Part shown: positions 8,108-16,180 of the stretch, in pieces
Layout: each line of letters opens with the position of its first letter
Numbering within the stretch: the first letter of the stretch is position 1
DNA from: Burkholderiaceae bacterium
Lineage (GTDB): Bacteria > Pseudomonadota > Gammaproteobacteria > Burkholderiales > Burkholderiaceae
Length of the DNA stretch: 48,842 bases
Direction of reading: 5' to 3'
Assembly (NCBI GenBank): GCA_030151165.1
Contig: JASLEM010000011.1
Location: 1-48,842 of the forward strand
The notes under the pieces: generated by a model
Database searches by the model: none
What the model was told of the DNA's origin: nothing
The model's input: the letters and a program-made list of their open reading frames with translations, nothing else
Translations under genes and position numbers: made by a program

Positions 8108-9046
8108 ATGAAAGTTCTCGTCACCGGTGGCACGGGCCACATCGGCTCGTACATCATCCCCGACCTCGTCGCCGCCGGACACGAGGTCACCGGCCTGGCC
8201 CGGTCGGACAAGGCCGCCGCGGCGGTCACCGCGCTCGGCGCCCGGGTGCACCGCGGCGACATCGCCGACCTCGACCAGCTGAAGGAGGCCGCCACGGCAT
8301 CCGACGGCGTCATCCACGTCGCGCACCGGCAGGACCTGCTGCCCTCGGGCGGCATCGACGCCGTCGCGGCCGCCGAACTCCAGGTCATGCAGGCCTACGG
8401 CGACGCCCTCGCGGGCACGGGCAAGCCGCTGGTCGTGTCGGGCAGCCTCGGCTCGCCCGGCTGGGAAGGGCTGGGCCGGCCCGCCAGCGAGGACGATCCG
8501 GCGCTGCCCGCCGGCGACGCGCACCGGGGCACCCTGCGCGTCCGCAATGCCGTGGAGCGCGCCGTCATCGGCCTGGCCGAGCGCGGCGTGCGATCGTCGA
8601 TCGTGCGCATCCCGCCCATCGCGCACAGCACCACCGATGCCGCCTTCCTGCCGCTGCTGATCGGGCTCGCGAAGGAGAAGGGCGCGATCGGCTACCCCGG
8701 GGACGGCGAGAACGTCTGGCCGGCCGTGCACGCGCGCGACCTGGCCACCCTCTTCCGCCTCGCGCTGGAGAAAGGGCCGGCCGGCCGCAACTGGCACGGG
8801 GTCGAGGGCGGCGGCCTGCGCTTTCGCGAGATCGCGCAGGCGATCGGCAAGCGCCTGGGCGTGCCCGCCGTGAGCATCCCGAAGGACGTGCTGATGCTGC
8901 CGGGGTACTTCGGTTTCCTCGCCAACCTGGTCACGCTGCACCTGCCGGCATCCAACGACATCACGCGCCGCGACCTCGGCTGGGAACCGAGGCAGGCCGA
9001 CCTGTTGGCCGACCTCGACAACGGCCACTACTTCCCGGCGCGCTGA
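8108..9046 (+). CDS. NAD-dependent epimerase/dehydratase-like (extended SDR) protein
   Basis: A 312-residue Rossmann protein starting with MKVLVTGGTGHIGSYI, the GxxGxxG motif of extended or atypical SDRs. GVIHVAHRQD and VVSGSLGSPGW correspond to strands 4 and 5. No clear YxxxK catalytic pair is seen, which points to an atypical or NmrA-like member rather than a standard sugar epimerase. The C-terminal part (NDITRRDLGWEPRQADLLADL) matches the substrate domain ending of this family. It lies between two F420-reductase-like paralogues, with gaps of about 66 and 32 bases, so co-transcription is likely. Confidence 0.87.
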   Translation: MKVLVTGGTGHIGSYIIPDLVAAGHEVTGLARSDKAAAAVTALGARVHRGDIADLDQLKEAATASDGVIHVAHRQDLLPSGGIDAVAAAELQVMQAYGDALAGTGKPLVVSGSLGSPGWEGLGRPASEDDPALPAGDAHRGTLRVRNAVERAVIGLAERGVRSSIVRIPPIAHSTTDAAFLPLLIGLAKEKGAIGYPGDGENVWPAVHARDLATLFRLALEKGPAGRNWHGVEGGGLRFREIAQAIGKRLGVPAVSIPKDVLMLPGYFGFLANLVTLHLPASNDITRRDLGWEPRQADLLADLDNGHYFPAR

Positions 9047-9078
9047 ATCGCGCCGACCCCAACCCACGAGGAAACATC

Positions 9079-9699
9079 ATGAACACCCTCAGCATCATCG
9101 GCACGGGCGGCATGGCCGCCGCGATCGGCGGCCGCGCCGCCCAGGCCGGACTCGTCGTCGAAGTGATCAGCCGCGACGCCGCCAAGGCGCGCGCGTTGGC
9201 CGACCGGCTCGGCGCCGGCGCGACCATCGGGACCTACGGCGCCGCGCCCACGGGCGACATCGTCGTCCTCGCCGTGCCGTACGGACACGCGGCGGCGGTG
9301 GTCGGCGAGTTCGGGGACGCGCTGGCCGGCAAGGTGATCGTCGACATCACCAACCCGGTCTCGCCCGACCTCGCGGGGCTGGTCACGCCGCACGGCAGCT
9401 CCGGCTCGCAGGAGATCGCCCGGCATGCGCCCGCCGGCGCGACGGTCGTCAAGGCGTTCAACACCCTCTTCGGCCACGTCCTCGCGACCGGCGCGCCGCT
9501 CGATGCCTTCATCGCGGCCGACGACGCGACGGCCAAGGCGCGGGTCTCGGCCTTCCTCGAGCGCCTCGGCCTGCGCCCGCTCGACGTCGGCGGCCTGCAC
9601 ATGGCGCAGACGCTCGAGGCGCTCGGCCTGATGATGATCGGCCTCGCGAGGAACGGCGTCGGCCACTGGAACTTCGCCCTGGACGTCGAGGCACGCTAG
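9079..9699 (+). CDS. NADPH-dependent F420-reductase-like protein, copy 2
   Basis: Start at 9079 follows a CACGAGGAAAC ribosome-binding region, and the protein opens with MNTLSIIGTGGMAAAIGG. It has 206 residues and the family landmarks DIVVLAVPYGHA, VIVDITNPVSPDL and TVVKAFNTLFGHVLATG. It is a paralogue of the 7406 product; their N-terminal 35 residues are nearly interchangeable. The pair may act on related substrates or form a heteromer. It ends the probable TetR-controlled operon, and a new promoter follows before the HxlR gene at 9784. Confidence 0.88.
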   Translation: MNTLSIIGTGGMAAAIGGRAAQAGLVVEVISRDAAKARALADRLGAGATIGTYGAAPTGDIVVLAVPYGHAAAVVGEFGDALAGKVIVDITNPVSPDLAGLVTPHGSSGSQEIARHAPAGATVVKAFNTLFGHVLATGAPLDAFIAADDATAKARVSAFLERLGLRPLDVGGLHMAQTLEALGLMMIGLARNGVGHWNFALDVEAR

Positions 9700-9748
9700 A
9701 CGACGCTCGTGCTCGAGCCGGCCCGGATGTCGACGCCGAACCCCTCGG

Positions 9749-9790
9749 TTGCGAAGCCCGGGCAAGTTTGTTAGCATTTCATCATGCAAC
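9749..9790 (+). promoter_or_regulatory. Promoter of a probably leaderless HxlR gene
   Basis: TTGCGA (9749-9754), a 17-base spacer and TAGCAT (9772-9777) form a reasonable sigma-70 promoter. The start site expected 7 bases later falls on the A of the ATG at 9784, and no Shine-Dalgarno sequence is present, so the message is probably leaderless. The word CATGCAAC (9783-9790) recurs twice before the MFS gene. Confidence 0.5.
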
Positions 9791-10290
9791 GGAAAAGCCT
9801 CGTCGGCATGAACTGCTCCATCGCGCGCTCGCTCGAGGAAGTGGGCGAGTGGTGGTCGTTGCTCATCGTGCGGGAATGCACGCAAGGCATGGCGCGCTTC
9901 GATGAGATCCAGCGGGAGCTGGGCATCGCGCGCAACATCCTCACGGTGCGGCTCGCCCGCCTCACCGAGCTCGGCATCCTCGAGCGCTTCCCGTCGCCCG
10001 ACCGCGCGAACACGGACGCGTATCGCCTCACGAAGAAGGGCGAGGACCTGTACCCGGTCATCGTCGCGCTGATGCAGTGGGGCGACCGCTGGCTCTCGCC
10101 CAAGGGCAAGCCGCCGACGGCGCTGGTCGAGGATGCGACCGGCCAGCCGATCGAGCAGCTTACCGTCCGCTCGAAGGGCGGCAAGCCGCTGAGCTTCCAC
10201 GATGTCCGGTTCGCGCCCGGCCCCGGGGCGACGTCCACGACGCACGCCGTGATCGAGGGCCGCAACACCCGGGTGCTGGGCCAGGGCTGA
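9784..10290 (+). CDS. HxlR-family transcriptional regulator
   Basis: A 168-residue protein, longer than a minimal HxlR. The winged helix covers roughly residues 10-100 (GEWWSLLIVRECTQGMARF, then GIARNILTVRLARLTELGIL and a wing TDAYRLTKKGEDLYPVI). Cys11 (GMNCS) is at the position often used for sensing in the family. A C-terminal stretch of about 55 residues (SFHDVRFAPGPGATSTTHAVIEG) is typical of the larger proteobacterial HxlR proteins. It lies upstream of an MFS exporter on the same strand with a shared sequence word at both promoters, so it probably regulates the exporter and itself. Confidence 0.9.
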   Translation: MQRKSLVGMNCSIARSLEEVGEWWSLLIVRECTQGMARFDEIQRELGIARNILTVRLARLTELGILERFPSPDRANTDAYRLTKKGEDLYPVIVALMQWGDRWLSPKGKPPTALVEDATGQPIEQLTVRSKGGKPLSFHDVRFAPGPGATSTTHAVIEGRNTRVLGQG

Positions 10291-10479
10291 TCGAAGGCCC
10301 CGGGCGACGTCGACGACGCCCGCTCGTCGCGTGCTCCCCGCGGCGGATCGCGACGCTGCTGCGTTCGCCCTCCTTTCTCTTCGACGGATCGTTGCGCGAT
10401 CCCGTCTCCGCCTTGCCCCTGCGCCGCCTCCTGCGATGTCCGCGACGCCGGATACCCCTTCGGTTCGCCTCGACTTTTC

Positions 10480-10523
10480 AGTTGCGTCATGCAACTAGTT
10501 GCCATATAGTTTCTTCATGCAAC
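10480..10523 (+). promoter_or_regulatory. MFS promoter with overlapping dyad operator
   Basis: A sigma-70-like promoter TTGCGT (10482-10487), 17 bases, TATAGT (10505-10510). A perfect dyad AGTTGC-GTCAT-GCAACT (10480-10496) covers the -35 box, and the word CATGCAAC recurs at 10516-10523 just after the -10. This layout suits repression by the HxlR protein encoded immediately upstream, whose own start region carries the same word. Confidence 0.6.
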
Positions 10524-10559
10524 GCAATCGACGTTGCCGTTGCCAAAGAGGAAACCACC

Positions 10560-11747
10560 ATGGATCGACGCCTCCTAGTTCTTGCGATGGGCATGTTCGC
10601 CCTCGGCACAGACAGCTACATCGTCGCGGGCGTGCTGCCGCAGATGGCCAGGGCCTTCGACGTCGGCGTCGGCGCCGCGGGGCAGCTCACGACGGTCTAC
10701 GCGGTCACCTTCGCGCTGCTCGCGCCGACGATCGCCGCCGTCGCGGCCGGCGTCCCCCGCAAGCTGATGATGCTGTCGGGGCTCGCGGTCTTCGTGCTGG
10801 CCAACCTGGGCACGGCGCTCGCGCCGACGTTCGCCATCGCGCTGCTGTCGCGCGCCGTGGCGGGCCTGGGCGCCGCGATGTTCTCGCCGACGGCCACGGG
10901 CTCGGCGGCGTCGATCGTCGCGCCCGAGCGCCGCGGCCATGCCTTGTCGATCGTGATCGCGGGGATGTCCGCGGCGACGGCGCTGGGGTCGCCGGCGGGC
11001 GCCGTCATCGGCGGGCTCGGGGACTGGCGATGGACGATGGTGTTCGTCGCGGCCCTGGCGGTGATCGCGTTCGTCGGCGTGTGGACGCTGCTGTCCGACA
11101 TCCCCCTGCCGCCGAAGACGTCGCTGCCCAAGCGCCTCGCGCCGCTCGCCGACACGCGCGTCGGTCTGACGCTGTCGACCTGGCTCTTCGCGACCGTGGG
11201 CGCCTTCGCCGCGTACACCTATTTCGCCGTCGTGTTCGATCGCGCGATCGGCGGCAACTCGCTCGTGCTGGGCTTGCTGCTGGTGCTGTGGGGCGTGGCC
11301 GGCACGTCGGCGAACCTGCTTGCGGGCCGGCTGCTGAACACGCTGGGGGCGCGCAAGATCATGATCCTCGGCCTGCTCGTGCTCATGGTCGACTTCGCGC
11401 TCATGCCGTGGTCGAGCGCGCACCTGTGGTCGGCCGTGCCCGCGATGTTCGTGTGGGGCGCGTGCGCCTGGGGCATGCTCGTGCCGCAGCAGCACCGGCT
11501 GGTCGCGCTCGCGCCGTCGATCGCGCCGATCCTGCTGGGCCTGAACACGGCGAGCACCTACCTCGGCATGACGGGCTCGGCCGTCCTCGGCGCCATCGGC
11601 ATCAAGGTCGTCGGCGCGCACGGGCTCGGGCTGGTCGCGGTGATCCCGCTGGTCGCGGCGCTGGTGGCGTCGGAGCTCGCCGTGCGCCGGATCAACGCCG
11701 TCGACCGCGCGGCGACGGACGGCGCCCTGCAGGGCCGCCCCGCCTGA
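10560..11747 (+). CDS. MFS exporter, 12-TM DHA1 type
   Basis: The ATG at 10560 follows an AAAGAGGAAA ribosome-binding site. The 395-residue protein is strongly hydrophobic with about 12 membrane spans. Helix 1 carries the DHA1 signature LGTDSYIVAGVLPQMARAF. An antiporter-type motif C region (ALGSPAGAVIGGLGDWRW) lies in the fifth helix, which points to proton-driven export of a small organic compound, in the style of AraJ/PbuE relatives. It is preceded by an HxlR gene and followed 38 bases later by a TetR gene, either of which could control it. Confidence 0.92.
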   Translation: MDRRLLVLAMGMFALGTDSYIVAGVLPQMARAFDVGVGAAGQLTTVYAVTFALLAPTIAAVAAGVPRKLMMLSGLAVFVLANLGTALAPTFAIALLSRAVAGLGAAMFSPTATGSAASIVAPERRGHALSIVIAGMSAATALGSPAGAVIGGLGDWRWTMVFVAALAVIAFVGVWTLLSDIPLPPKTSLPKRLAPLADTRVGLTLSTWLFATVGAFAAYTYFAVVFDRAIGGNSLVLGLLLVLWGVAGTSANLLAGRLLNTLGARKIMILGLLVLMVDFALMPWSSAHLWSAVPAMFVWGACAWGMLVPQQHRLVALAPSIAPILLGLNTASTYLGMTGSAVLGAIGIKVVGAHGLGLVAVIPLVAALVASELAVRRINAVDRAATDGALQGRPA

Positions 11748-11785
11748 GCCGGCGCGAAGGCCTCGCGAGACGCGTCGGAGCTGCC

Positions 11786-12442
11786 ATGACGGACGACCTT
11801 CGCATGTCGGCTCCGGATCGCGCGGAGCACCCGGCCCGGCCGTCCGCGCGCAAGCCGCGCGGACGGCCGGCGACGCTCGACCGCGAGGCCACGCTCGAGG
11901 CCGCCATGCACGTGTTCTGGGCGCATGGCTACGACGGGTCGTCGATCTCGCACCTGGTCGCCACGACGGGCGTCACGCCGGCGCGCCTGTACCACGCGTT
12001 CCGGTCGAAGGAGCGGCTCTTCATCGAGGCGCTCGACCGCTATGTCGCCGGACATGGGCGCCGGCTGGCGAAGACCTGCGGCAGCGCGTCGACCGCACGC
12101 GCCGCCATCGAACGCTGGCTCGTGCAGGCCGCGCGCCAGTTCGTCGAGGCAGGCCACCCCCGCGGCAGCATGATCGTGGCCTCCACGAACTGCGACGGCG
12201 ACTCGAAGACGGCCTGCGAGGCGTTGAAGCAGCGGCGGGCGGACGAAGCCGCGGACGTCGACGCCTGCATCCGCCGCGCCATCGATACGGGCGAACTGCC
12301 CGCCGACACCGACAGCCGCGAGCTCACGGAATTCTTCACGACGGTCTATCGCGGCCTGTCCGTCCAGGCGACGGACGGCGCCGACGAGGACGCCCTCCTC
12401 TCGATCGTGCGGCGCGCCATGAACGCGTGGCCCGCCGCCTGA
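11786..12442 (+). CDS. TetR-family regulator
   Basis: A 218-residue protein starting at an ATG preceded by GGAG. A basic, proline-rich leader (residues 12-30, ending RKPRGRPATLDRE) precedes the helix-turn-helix (EAAMHVFWAHGYDGSSISHLVATTGVTPARLYHAFRSKERLF), a form common in the AcrR/YcdC-like clade. The C-terminal domain has conserved-looking CDGDSKTACEALKQRR. It lies 38 bases downstream of the MFS gene, so it may be co-transcribed with it. It ends just before the convergent alkyltransferase gene. Confidence 0.9.
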   Translation: MTDDLRMSAPDRAEHPARPSARKPRGRPATLDREATLEAAMHVFWAHGYDGSSISHLVATTGVTPARLYHAFRSKERLFIEALDRYVAGHGRRLAKTCGSASTARAAIERWLVQAARQFVEAGHPRGSMIVASTNCDGDSKTACEALKQRRADEAADVDACIRRAIDTGELPADTDSRELTEFFTTVYRGLSVQATDGADEDALLSIVRRAMNAWPAA

Positions 12443-12446
12443 CGGC

Positions 12447-12947
12447 TCATCGCCCGTTCGCCGGCCCGGCCCTCGATTCGAGCGCCAGCAGGAAGGCCTT
12501 GGCGTCCAGTCCGCCGGCGAAGCCCGTCAGCGATCCGTCGGAGCCGACGACGCGATGGCACGGCGCCACGATCGAGATCGGGTTGCGGCCGTTCGCGGCC
12601 CCGACCGCGCGCACTGCGCCGGGCCGCCCGATCTCGCAGGCGATCTGCGCGTAGGTGCGCGTCTGGCCGAACGGGATGCGCAGCAAGGCGTGCCACACCT
12701 CGCGCTGGAACGGCGTGCCGGCGAAGGCGAGCGGGATCTCGAAGGCCGAGCGCGCGCCGGCGAAGTAGTCGCCGAGCTGCCGCTGCGCCTCGACCAGCAC
12801 GGGATCGTCGTCGTCGCGCACCGTGAGATCGACGGGCACGCGCGCCGGCCGGTCGTGCTCCCACAGGATCGCGGCCAACGCGTCGCCCGCGCTCACCAGC
12901 GTCAGGCGGCCGACCGGCGAGGCCATCGTCTTGAAGCGATGCCGCAT
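12447..12947 (-). CDS. ogt: Methylated-DNA--protein-cysteine methyltransferase
   Basis: A 166-residue suicide DNA-repair protein that takes methyl groups from O6-methylguanine. The active-site motif is APCHRVVG with Cys130; the family norm is IPCHRVV, so Ile is replaced by Ala. The arginine-finger helix (TYAQIACEIGRPGAVRAVGAANGRNP) and C-terminal GFAGGLDAKAFLLALE are in place. The start at 12947 shares its A with the stop of the radical SAM gene upstream (TGATG), so the two are translationally coupled. The protein is Ogt-like in size, without an Ada regulatory domain. Confidence 0.93.
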   Translation of the reverse strand: MRHRFKTMASPVGRLTLVSAGDALAAILWEHDRPARVPVDLTVRDDDDPVLVEAQRQLGDYFAGARSAFEIPLAFAGTPFQREVWHALLRIPFGQTRTYAQIACEIGRPGAVRAVGAANGRNPISIVAPCHRVVGSDGSLTGFAGGLDAKAFLLALESRAGPANGR

Positions 12948-14032
12948 CAGAAGAGGCTGCCCTGCGAGCTCGCGTCGGCGCCGTTGACCTTGAAGCGCGT
13001 CGTGTCCAGCGTGCGGCCCGGCGAGCCGAGCTTCAACCGCGCGCAGACGGCATCGAAGCGCGCGCGCAGCGACTCGGCGAGCTCGCCCGTGCCGCTCATG
13101 CGGTTGCCGAACGTCGAGTCGTAGGCGCGGCCCTCGTGCATCTGCCGGATGATCTGCATGACGCGCCCGGCCCGGTCCGGATACCAGCGCGCCAGCCACT
13201 CCTTGAACAGGTCCTGCACTTCGCGCGGCAGGCGGATCAGCGTGTAGATCGCCGTCGAGGCGCCACGCTCCGCGCCGGCCTCGAGGATGGCCTCCAGCTC
13301 ATGGTCGGTGATCAGCGGGATGAGCGGCGAGCAGTACAGCGAGACGGGCACGCCGGCGTCGGTCAGCTCCTGGATCGCGTCGAGGCGCCGCGTCGGTGAA
13401 TTGGCACGCGGATCGAGCCGCCGCGACAGCTCGTGGTCGAGCGTCGGGATCGACATGTGGACGCGCGCGAGCCCCTTCTTCGCCATCGGCGCCAGCAGGT
13501 CCAGGTCGCGCGTGACGAGCGCCGACTTGGTCGTGATCGCGACCGCGACGTCGAGCTCGGCCATCACCTCGAGCACCTGGCGCGCGAGCTTGAGCTTGCG
13601 GTCGATCGGCTGGTAGGCGTCCGTCGCGGCGCCGAGCGCCACGATGCCCGGATCGAAGTTGCGGCGCGAGAGCTCGGCGCGCAGGAGCGCCGCCGCGTTG
13701 GTCTTCGCGAACAGCTTGGTCTCGAAGTCCAGCCCCGGCGACAGGCCGAGGTAGGCGTGCGCCGGACGCGCGAAGCAGTAGACGCAGCCGTGCTCGCAGC
13801 CCTGGTACGGGTTCAGCGTGTGGTCGAACGACAGGTCGGGCGACTGGTTCCGGTTGAGGATCGACCGCGCCTCGCGATGCGTCACTTCGGTCCGCACGTC
13901 GCGCGGGCCGACGTCCTCTTCGGCCTGCGCGCCGCCGAGATAGCGCGACGGCCGATTCGATCCCGCGCCGCGGCCCTTGACGAAGACGACGGGATGCTCG
14001 GACGGCTTCGACGGGGTGGACGACGTGGGCAT
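12947..14032 (-). CDS. PA0069-family radical SAM protein
   Basis: A 361-residue protein. The radical SAM cluster motif CxxxCxxC is at Cys79, Cys83 and Cys86 (CEHGCVYC), right after the family-specific NPYQGCEHGC context. Downstream segments DAYQPIDRKLKLARQVLEVM, TKSALVTRDLDLL and SIPTLDHELSRRLDPRA fit the SplB-like branch. Members are widespread in Proteobacteria and of unknown reaction; a resemblance to spore photoproduct lyase suggests nucleic-acid work, which is inference. Coupling with an O6-alkylguanine methyltransferase strengthens the idea of a DNA-repair context. Confidence 0.9.
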   Translation of the reverse strand: MPTSSTPSKPSEHPVVFVKGRGAGSNRPSRYLGGAQAEEDVGPRDVRTEVTHREARSILNRNQSPDLSFDHTLNPYQGCEHGCVYCFARPAHAYLGLSPGLDFETKLFAKTNAAALLRAELSRRNFDPGIVALGAATDAYQPIDRKLKLARQVLEVMAELDVAVAITTKSALVTRDLDLLAPMAKKGLARVHMSIPTLDHELSRRLDPRANSPTRRLDAIQELTDAGVPVSLYCSPLIPLITDHELEAILEAGAERGASTAIYTLIRLPREVQDLFKEWLARWYPDRAGRVMQIIRQMHEGRAYDSTFGNRMSGTGELAESLRARFDAVCARLKLGSPGRTLDTTRFKVNGADASSQGSLF

Positions 14033-14324
14033 GGCGGGAACCTCAGGGTCGTCAGTTTACGCAGGCCGTCGGCGCCGCGCGCCGCGATGCTGCAATGCCA
14101 TTGCGATGCCGATGCAACCGCCATTTGCGGACGGGTCGGCGTCGATTCGGGACTCCCGGCGCGATGGCCGCACATCGTCCCCGGCTATTCCGGCGATGCG
14201 CCGATCCAATTTTAGATGATATGTACCATCTCATGAACATCCGTGCCGTCGTCGACCCGTCCACGCGGCATGGAGACCGCGCGCGCCCGCCGCCAGGCCG
14301 CTCGCGCCACATCGAGGTGCCGTC
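14033..14324. other. Divergent intergenic region before the DUF7002 gene
   Basis: The radical SAM gene leaves on the minus strand and the DUF7002 gene on the plus strand. The segment holds a 13-bp palindrome GCAATG-C-CATTGC (14092-14104) and an imperfect dyad AGATG-8-CATCT (14214-14231) in an A/T-rich patch. The latter includes TTAGATGA, the operator word of the TetR regulon described from 16511 on, but lacks the right half-site. Confidence 0.4.
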
Positions 14325-15017
14325 ATGTCCGCCGAAGAGTTGTCGCTGCTTTGCCCGCAGCTGTTCCACGTCACGCGCGCGAGCGCGGCGGCGGGCATCC
14401 GGCGGCACGGCCTGATCTCGGCCAACTGCCTGCTGAAGCTGTTCCAGGTTCCCGCGGCGCAGCGCGAGTGGATGGCCTCGCATCGCCGTTCGACGAGCAC
14501 CCAGCTCCTGCATCACCAGCACGGCGAGGCCATCCTGCCGCCGCACCGGCCGCCGGGCGATCCCGCGCTCGGCGAACGCGCCGACGCCCTGGCCGACTGG
14601 GCACGCGCCGTCAACAGCCGCGTCTTCTTCTGGACCGACGAGGACAGCGCGCGTCGCGACGCCGCGAGCCGGCTCGGCGACGGCGTCGACCAGGTCGTCC
14701 TCGTCTTCGACACCCTCAGCCTCGTCAAGTGGAACCTGCAGCGCATCGAGCTGTCGTGGGCCGACACGCGACGCGCCGGTTCCTCGACGCCGATCGCCGA
14801 CGGCGACCCGCCCGTCCCGGCGGACTCCGCCGTCCCCCGGACGCGGCCCCTTCGCCGCACGGGCCGCGCGCGCGTCATCGAGCTGGCGATGGTCGGCGGC
14901 GTTCGCGATGTCGCCCTGCACCTGGCCGGCTCGTACCTGGTCAAGGCCAGCGCGAAGGGCGAGCTTCCTGCCGGAAACTCGCCCTCGCTCCGGCACGGCG
15001 CCGGCGATCGTTGCTGA
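14325..15017 (+). CDS. DUF7002-family protein
   Basis: A 230-residue protein. The N-terminus LFHVTRASAAAGIRRHGLIS, followed by the SRVFFWTDEDSARR block near residue 100 and VVLVFDTLSLV, matches the DUF7002 family as I know it. The pattern of His-Thr near the N-terminus followed by an I-x-x-x-GL helix recalls ADP-ribosyltransferase-fold proteins such as DarT/RES types, but this is only a resemblance. No partner gene of a toxin-antitoxin kind is adjacent. The last 25 residues are low in similarity and overlap a small inverted repeat. Function unknown. Confidence 0.7.
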   Translation: MSAEELSLLCPQLFHVTRASAAAGIRRHGLISANCLLKLFQVPAAQREWMASHRRSTSTQLLHHQHGEAILPPHRPPGDPALGERADALADWARAVNSRVFFWTDEDSARRDAASRLGDGVDQVVLVFDTLSLVKWNLQRIELSWADTRRAGSSTPIADGDPPVPADSAVPRTRPLRRTGRARVIELAMVGGVRDVALHLAGSYLVKASAKGELPAGNSPSLRHGAGDRC

Positions 15018-15037
15018 GGTGCGCCGATACGCCATTA

Positions 15038-15059
15038 CGCCGGGCCGCGAAGCCCGGCG
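15038..15059. terminator. Hairpin between convergent DUF7002 and SDR genes
   Basis: Perfect 8-bp stem CGCCGGGC / GCCCGGCG with a 6-base loop, placed between the stop at 15017 and the convergent SDR stop at 15066. Probably a bidirectional terminator or transcript end structure; no T run. Confidence 0.45.
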
Positions 15060-15065
15060 CCCGCC

Positions 15066-15932
15066 TCAGACCTTCAGCGTGCTCAGCGCGCTCATGCCGA
15101 TGCCTTCGATGAGCTGGCCCTGGATGGGCTTGACCACCGCGTTGACGTCGGACGCGCCGAACGGGTTGCCGACGACGACGCGATCCGGGCGCTGGCCGGC
15201 GGGGGTCTCGACCAGCTTCACGAGCGCTTGCGCGACGTCGTGCGGGTCGGGCGCGTCGGCGCCCGAGAACACGCTGCCGAGGAAGGCGACGAACGCCTTG
15301 GGCACCTCCGCGACCTCGCCGTATTCCGGCGCGCGCGCCGCGTCGGCCGGATCCTGGTGCGCCGAGTACAGGTTGGTCGGATAGGCGCTCGGCTGCACCA
15401 GCACGACGTCCACGCCGAGCTGCGACAGCTCGAAGCGGTACGACTCGGTCATCGCTTCCACCGCATGCTTCGTCGCGCCGTAGAGGCCCACGAACGGGAT
15501 CGTGACGCGGCCCAGGATCGAGCCGATGTTGACGATCAGCCCCGACCGCGCCTTGCGCATCGCGGGCAGCACGGCGCGCGTGGTGCGTTGCAGGCCCAGC
15601 ACGTTGACGTCGAACATCTCGCGCGTCTGGTCGGTGGTGATGGTCTCGGAGATGCCCTGCACCATCAGGCCGGCGTTGTTGACGAGCACATCCAGCGTGC
15701 CGCCCGTCTTCGCGAGGACGGTCGCGAACGCCGCGTCGACGCTGGCGTCCTGCTTGACGTCCAGCTCGACGACGTCGATGCCCTTGGCCTGGAGCTCCTG
15801 CGCGGCGGCGCGGTTCTTGCCGCCGATGTCGCGCATCGTCGCGAAGACGCGATGCCCGGCCGCCGCCAGCGTGATGGCCGCGTCCTTGCCGAAGCCGTTC
15901 GAGGTACCCGTGATCAGGATCGTCTTTTGCAT
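15066..15932 (-). CDS. SDR-family oxidoreductase
   Basis: A 288-residue classical SDR with a long C-terminal extension. TGTSNGFGKD (residues 8-17) binds the cofactor, NNAG is at 85-88, and Ser138, Tyr151 and Lys155 (YGATK) form the active site. The sequence resembles the proteobacterial group annotated as retinol-dehydrogenase-like or 3-oxoacyl reductase-like SDRs. Substrate unknown. The small membrane-protein gene upstream on the same strand has its own terminator at 16013-16036, so the SDR probably uses a separate promoter. A CTTTC-TT-GAAAG palindrome lies just before its ATG. Confidence 0.9.
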   Translation of the reverse strand: MQKTILITGTSNGFGKDAAITLAAAGHRVFATMRDIGGKNRAAAQELQAKGIDVVELDVKQDASVDAAFATVLAKTGGTLDVLVNNAGLMVQGISETITTDQTREMFDVNVLGLQRTTRAVLPAMRKARSGLIVNIGSILGRVTIPFVGLYGATKHAVEAMTESYRFELSQLGVDVVLVQPSAYPTNLYSAHQDPADAARAPEYGEVAEVPKAFVAFLGSVFSGADAPDPHDVAQALVKLVETPAGQRPDRVVVGNPFGASDVNAVVKPIQGQLIEGIGMSALSTLKV

Positions 15933-16012
15933 GATGTGCTTTCTTGAAAGGGAATTGGCCGGACAAGGGCCTGTTGAGATCGCGCCGACGTCGCCGGCGT
16001 CCTTGCTGAAAA

Positions 16013-16036
16013 CATCGACCGACTCGTCGGCCGATG
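16013..16036 (-). terminator. Factor-independent terminator of the small membrane-protein gene
   Basis: On the minus strand, CATCGGCCGA-CGAG-TCGGTCGATG forms a 10-bp stem with one G-T type mismatch and a 4-base loop, followed directly by TTTTC. It is the best intrinsic terminator in this part of the window and ends the 16181-16432 transcript 145 bases past its stop. Confidence 0.7.
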
Positions 16037-16180
16037 GAAAATCCGTTCGTCGTCCCGGTGCGCCATCGACCAGCGGTTCGCGCCGTCTCTCCGGTCGCTG
16101 ATTCTTGTCATCGCGGCGTCGCGGCCCAGGTCATCGATCGCCAACCTGCCGTCGTTTCCGGACAGCCTCGCCGGCGGCGC

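Noticed and set aside
6751..9699. A 982-codon plus-strand frame joining several genes
   Set aside because: Only the last 206 codons (from 9079) code for a protein; the rest is a shadow of the TetR, F420-reductase-like and epimerase genes.
14212..14231. TTAGATGA before the DUF7002 gene as a fifth member of the TetR regulon
   Set aside because: Only one copy, without the GTCACTAA half-site and without the inverted partner seen at the other four promoters. Left as possible but not counted.
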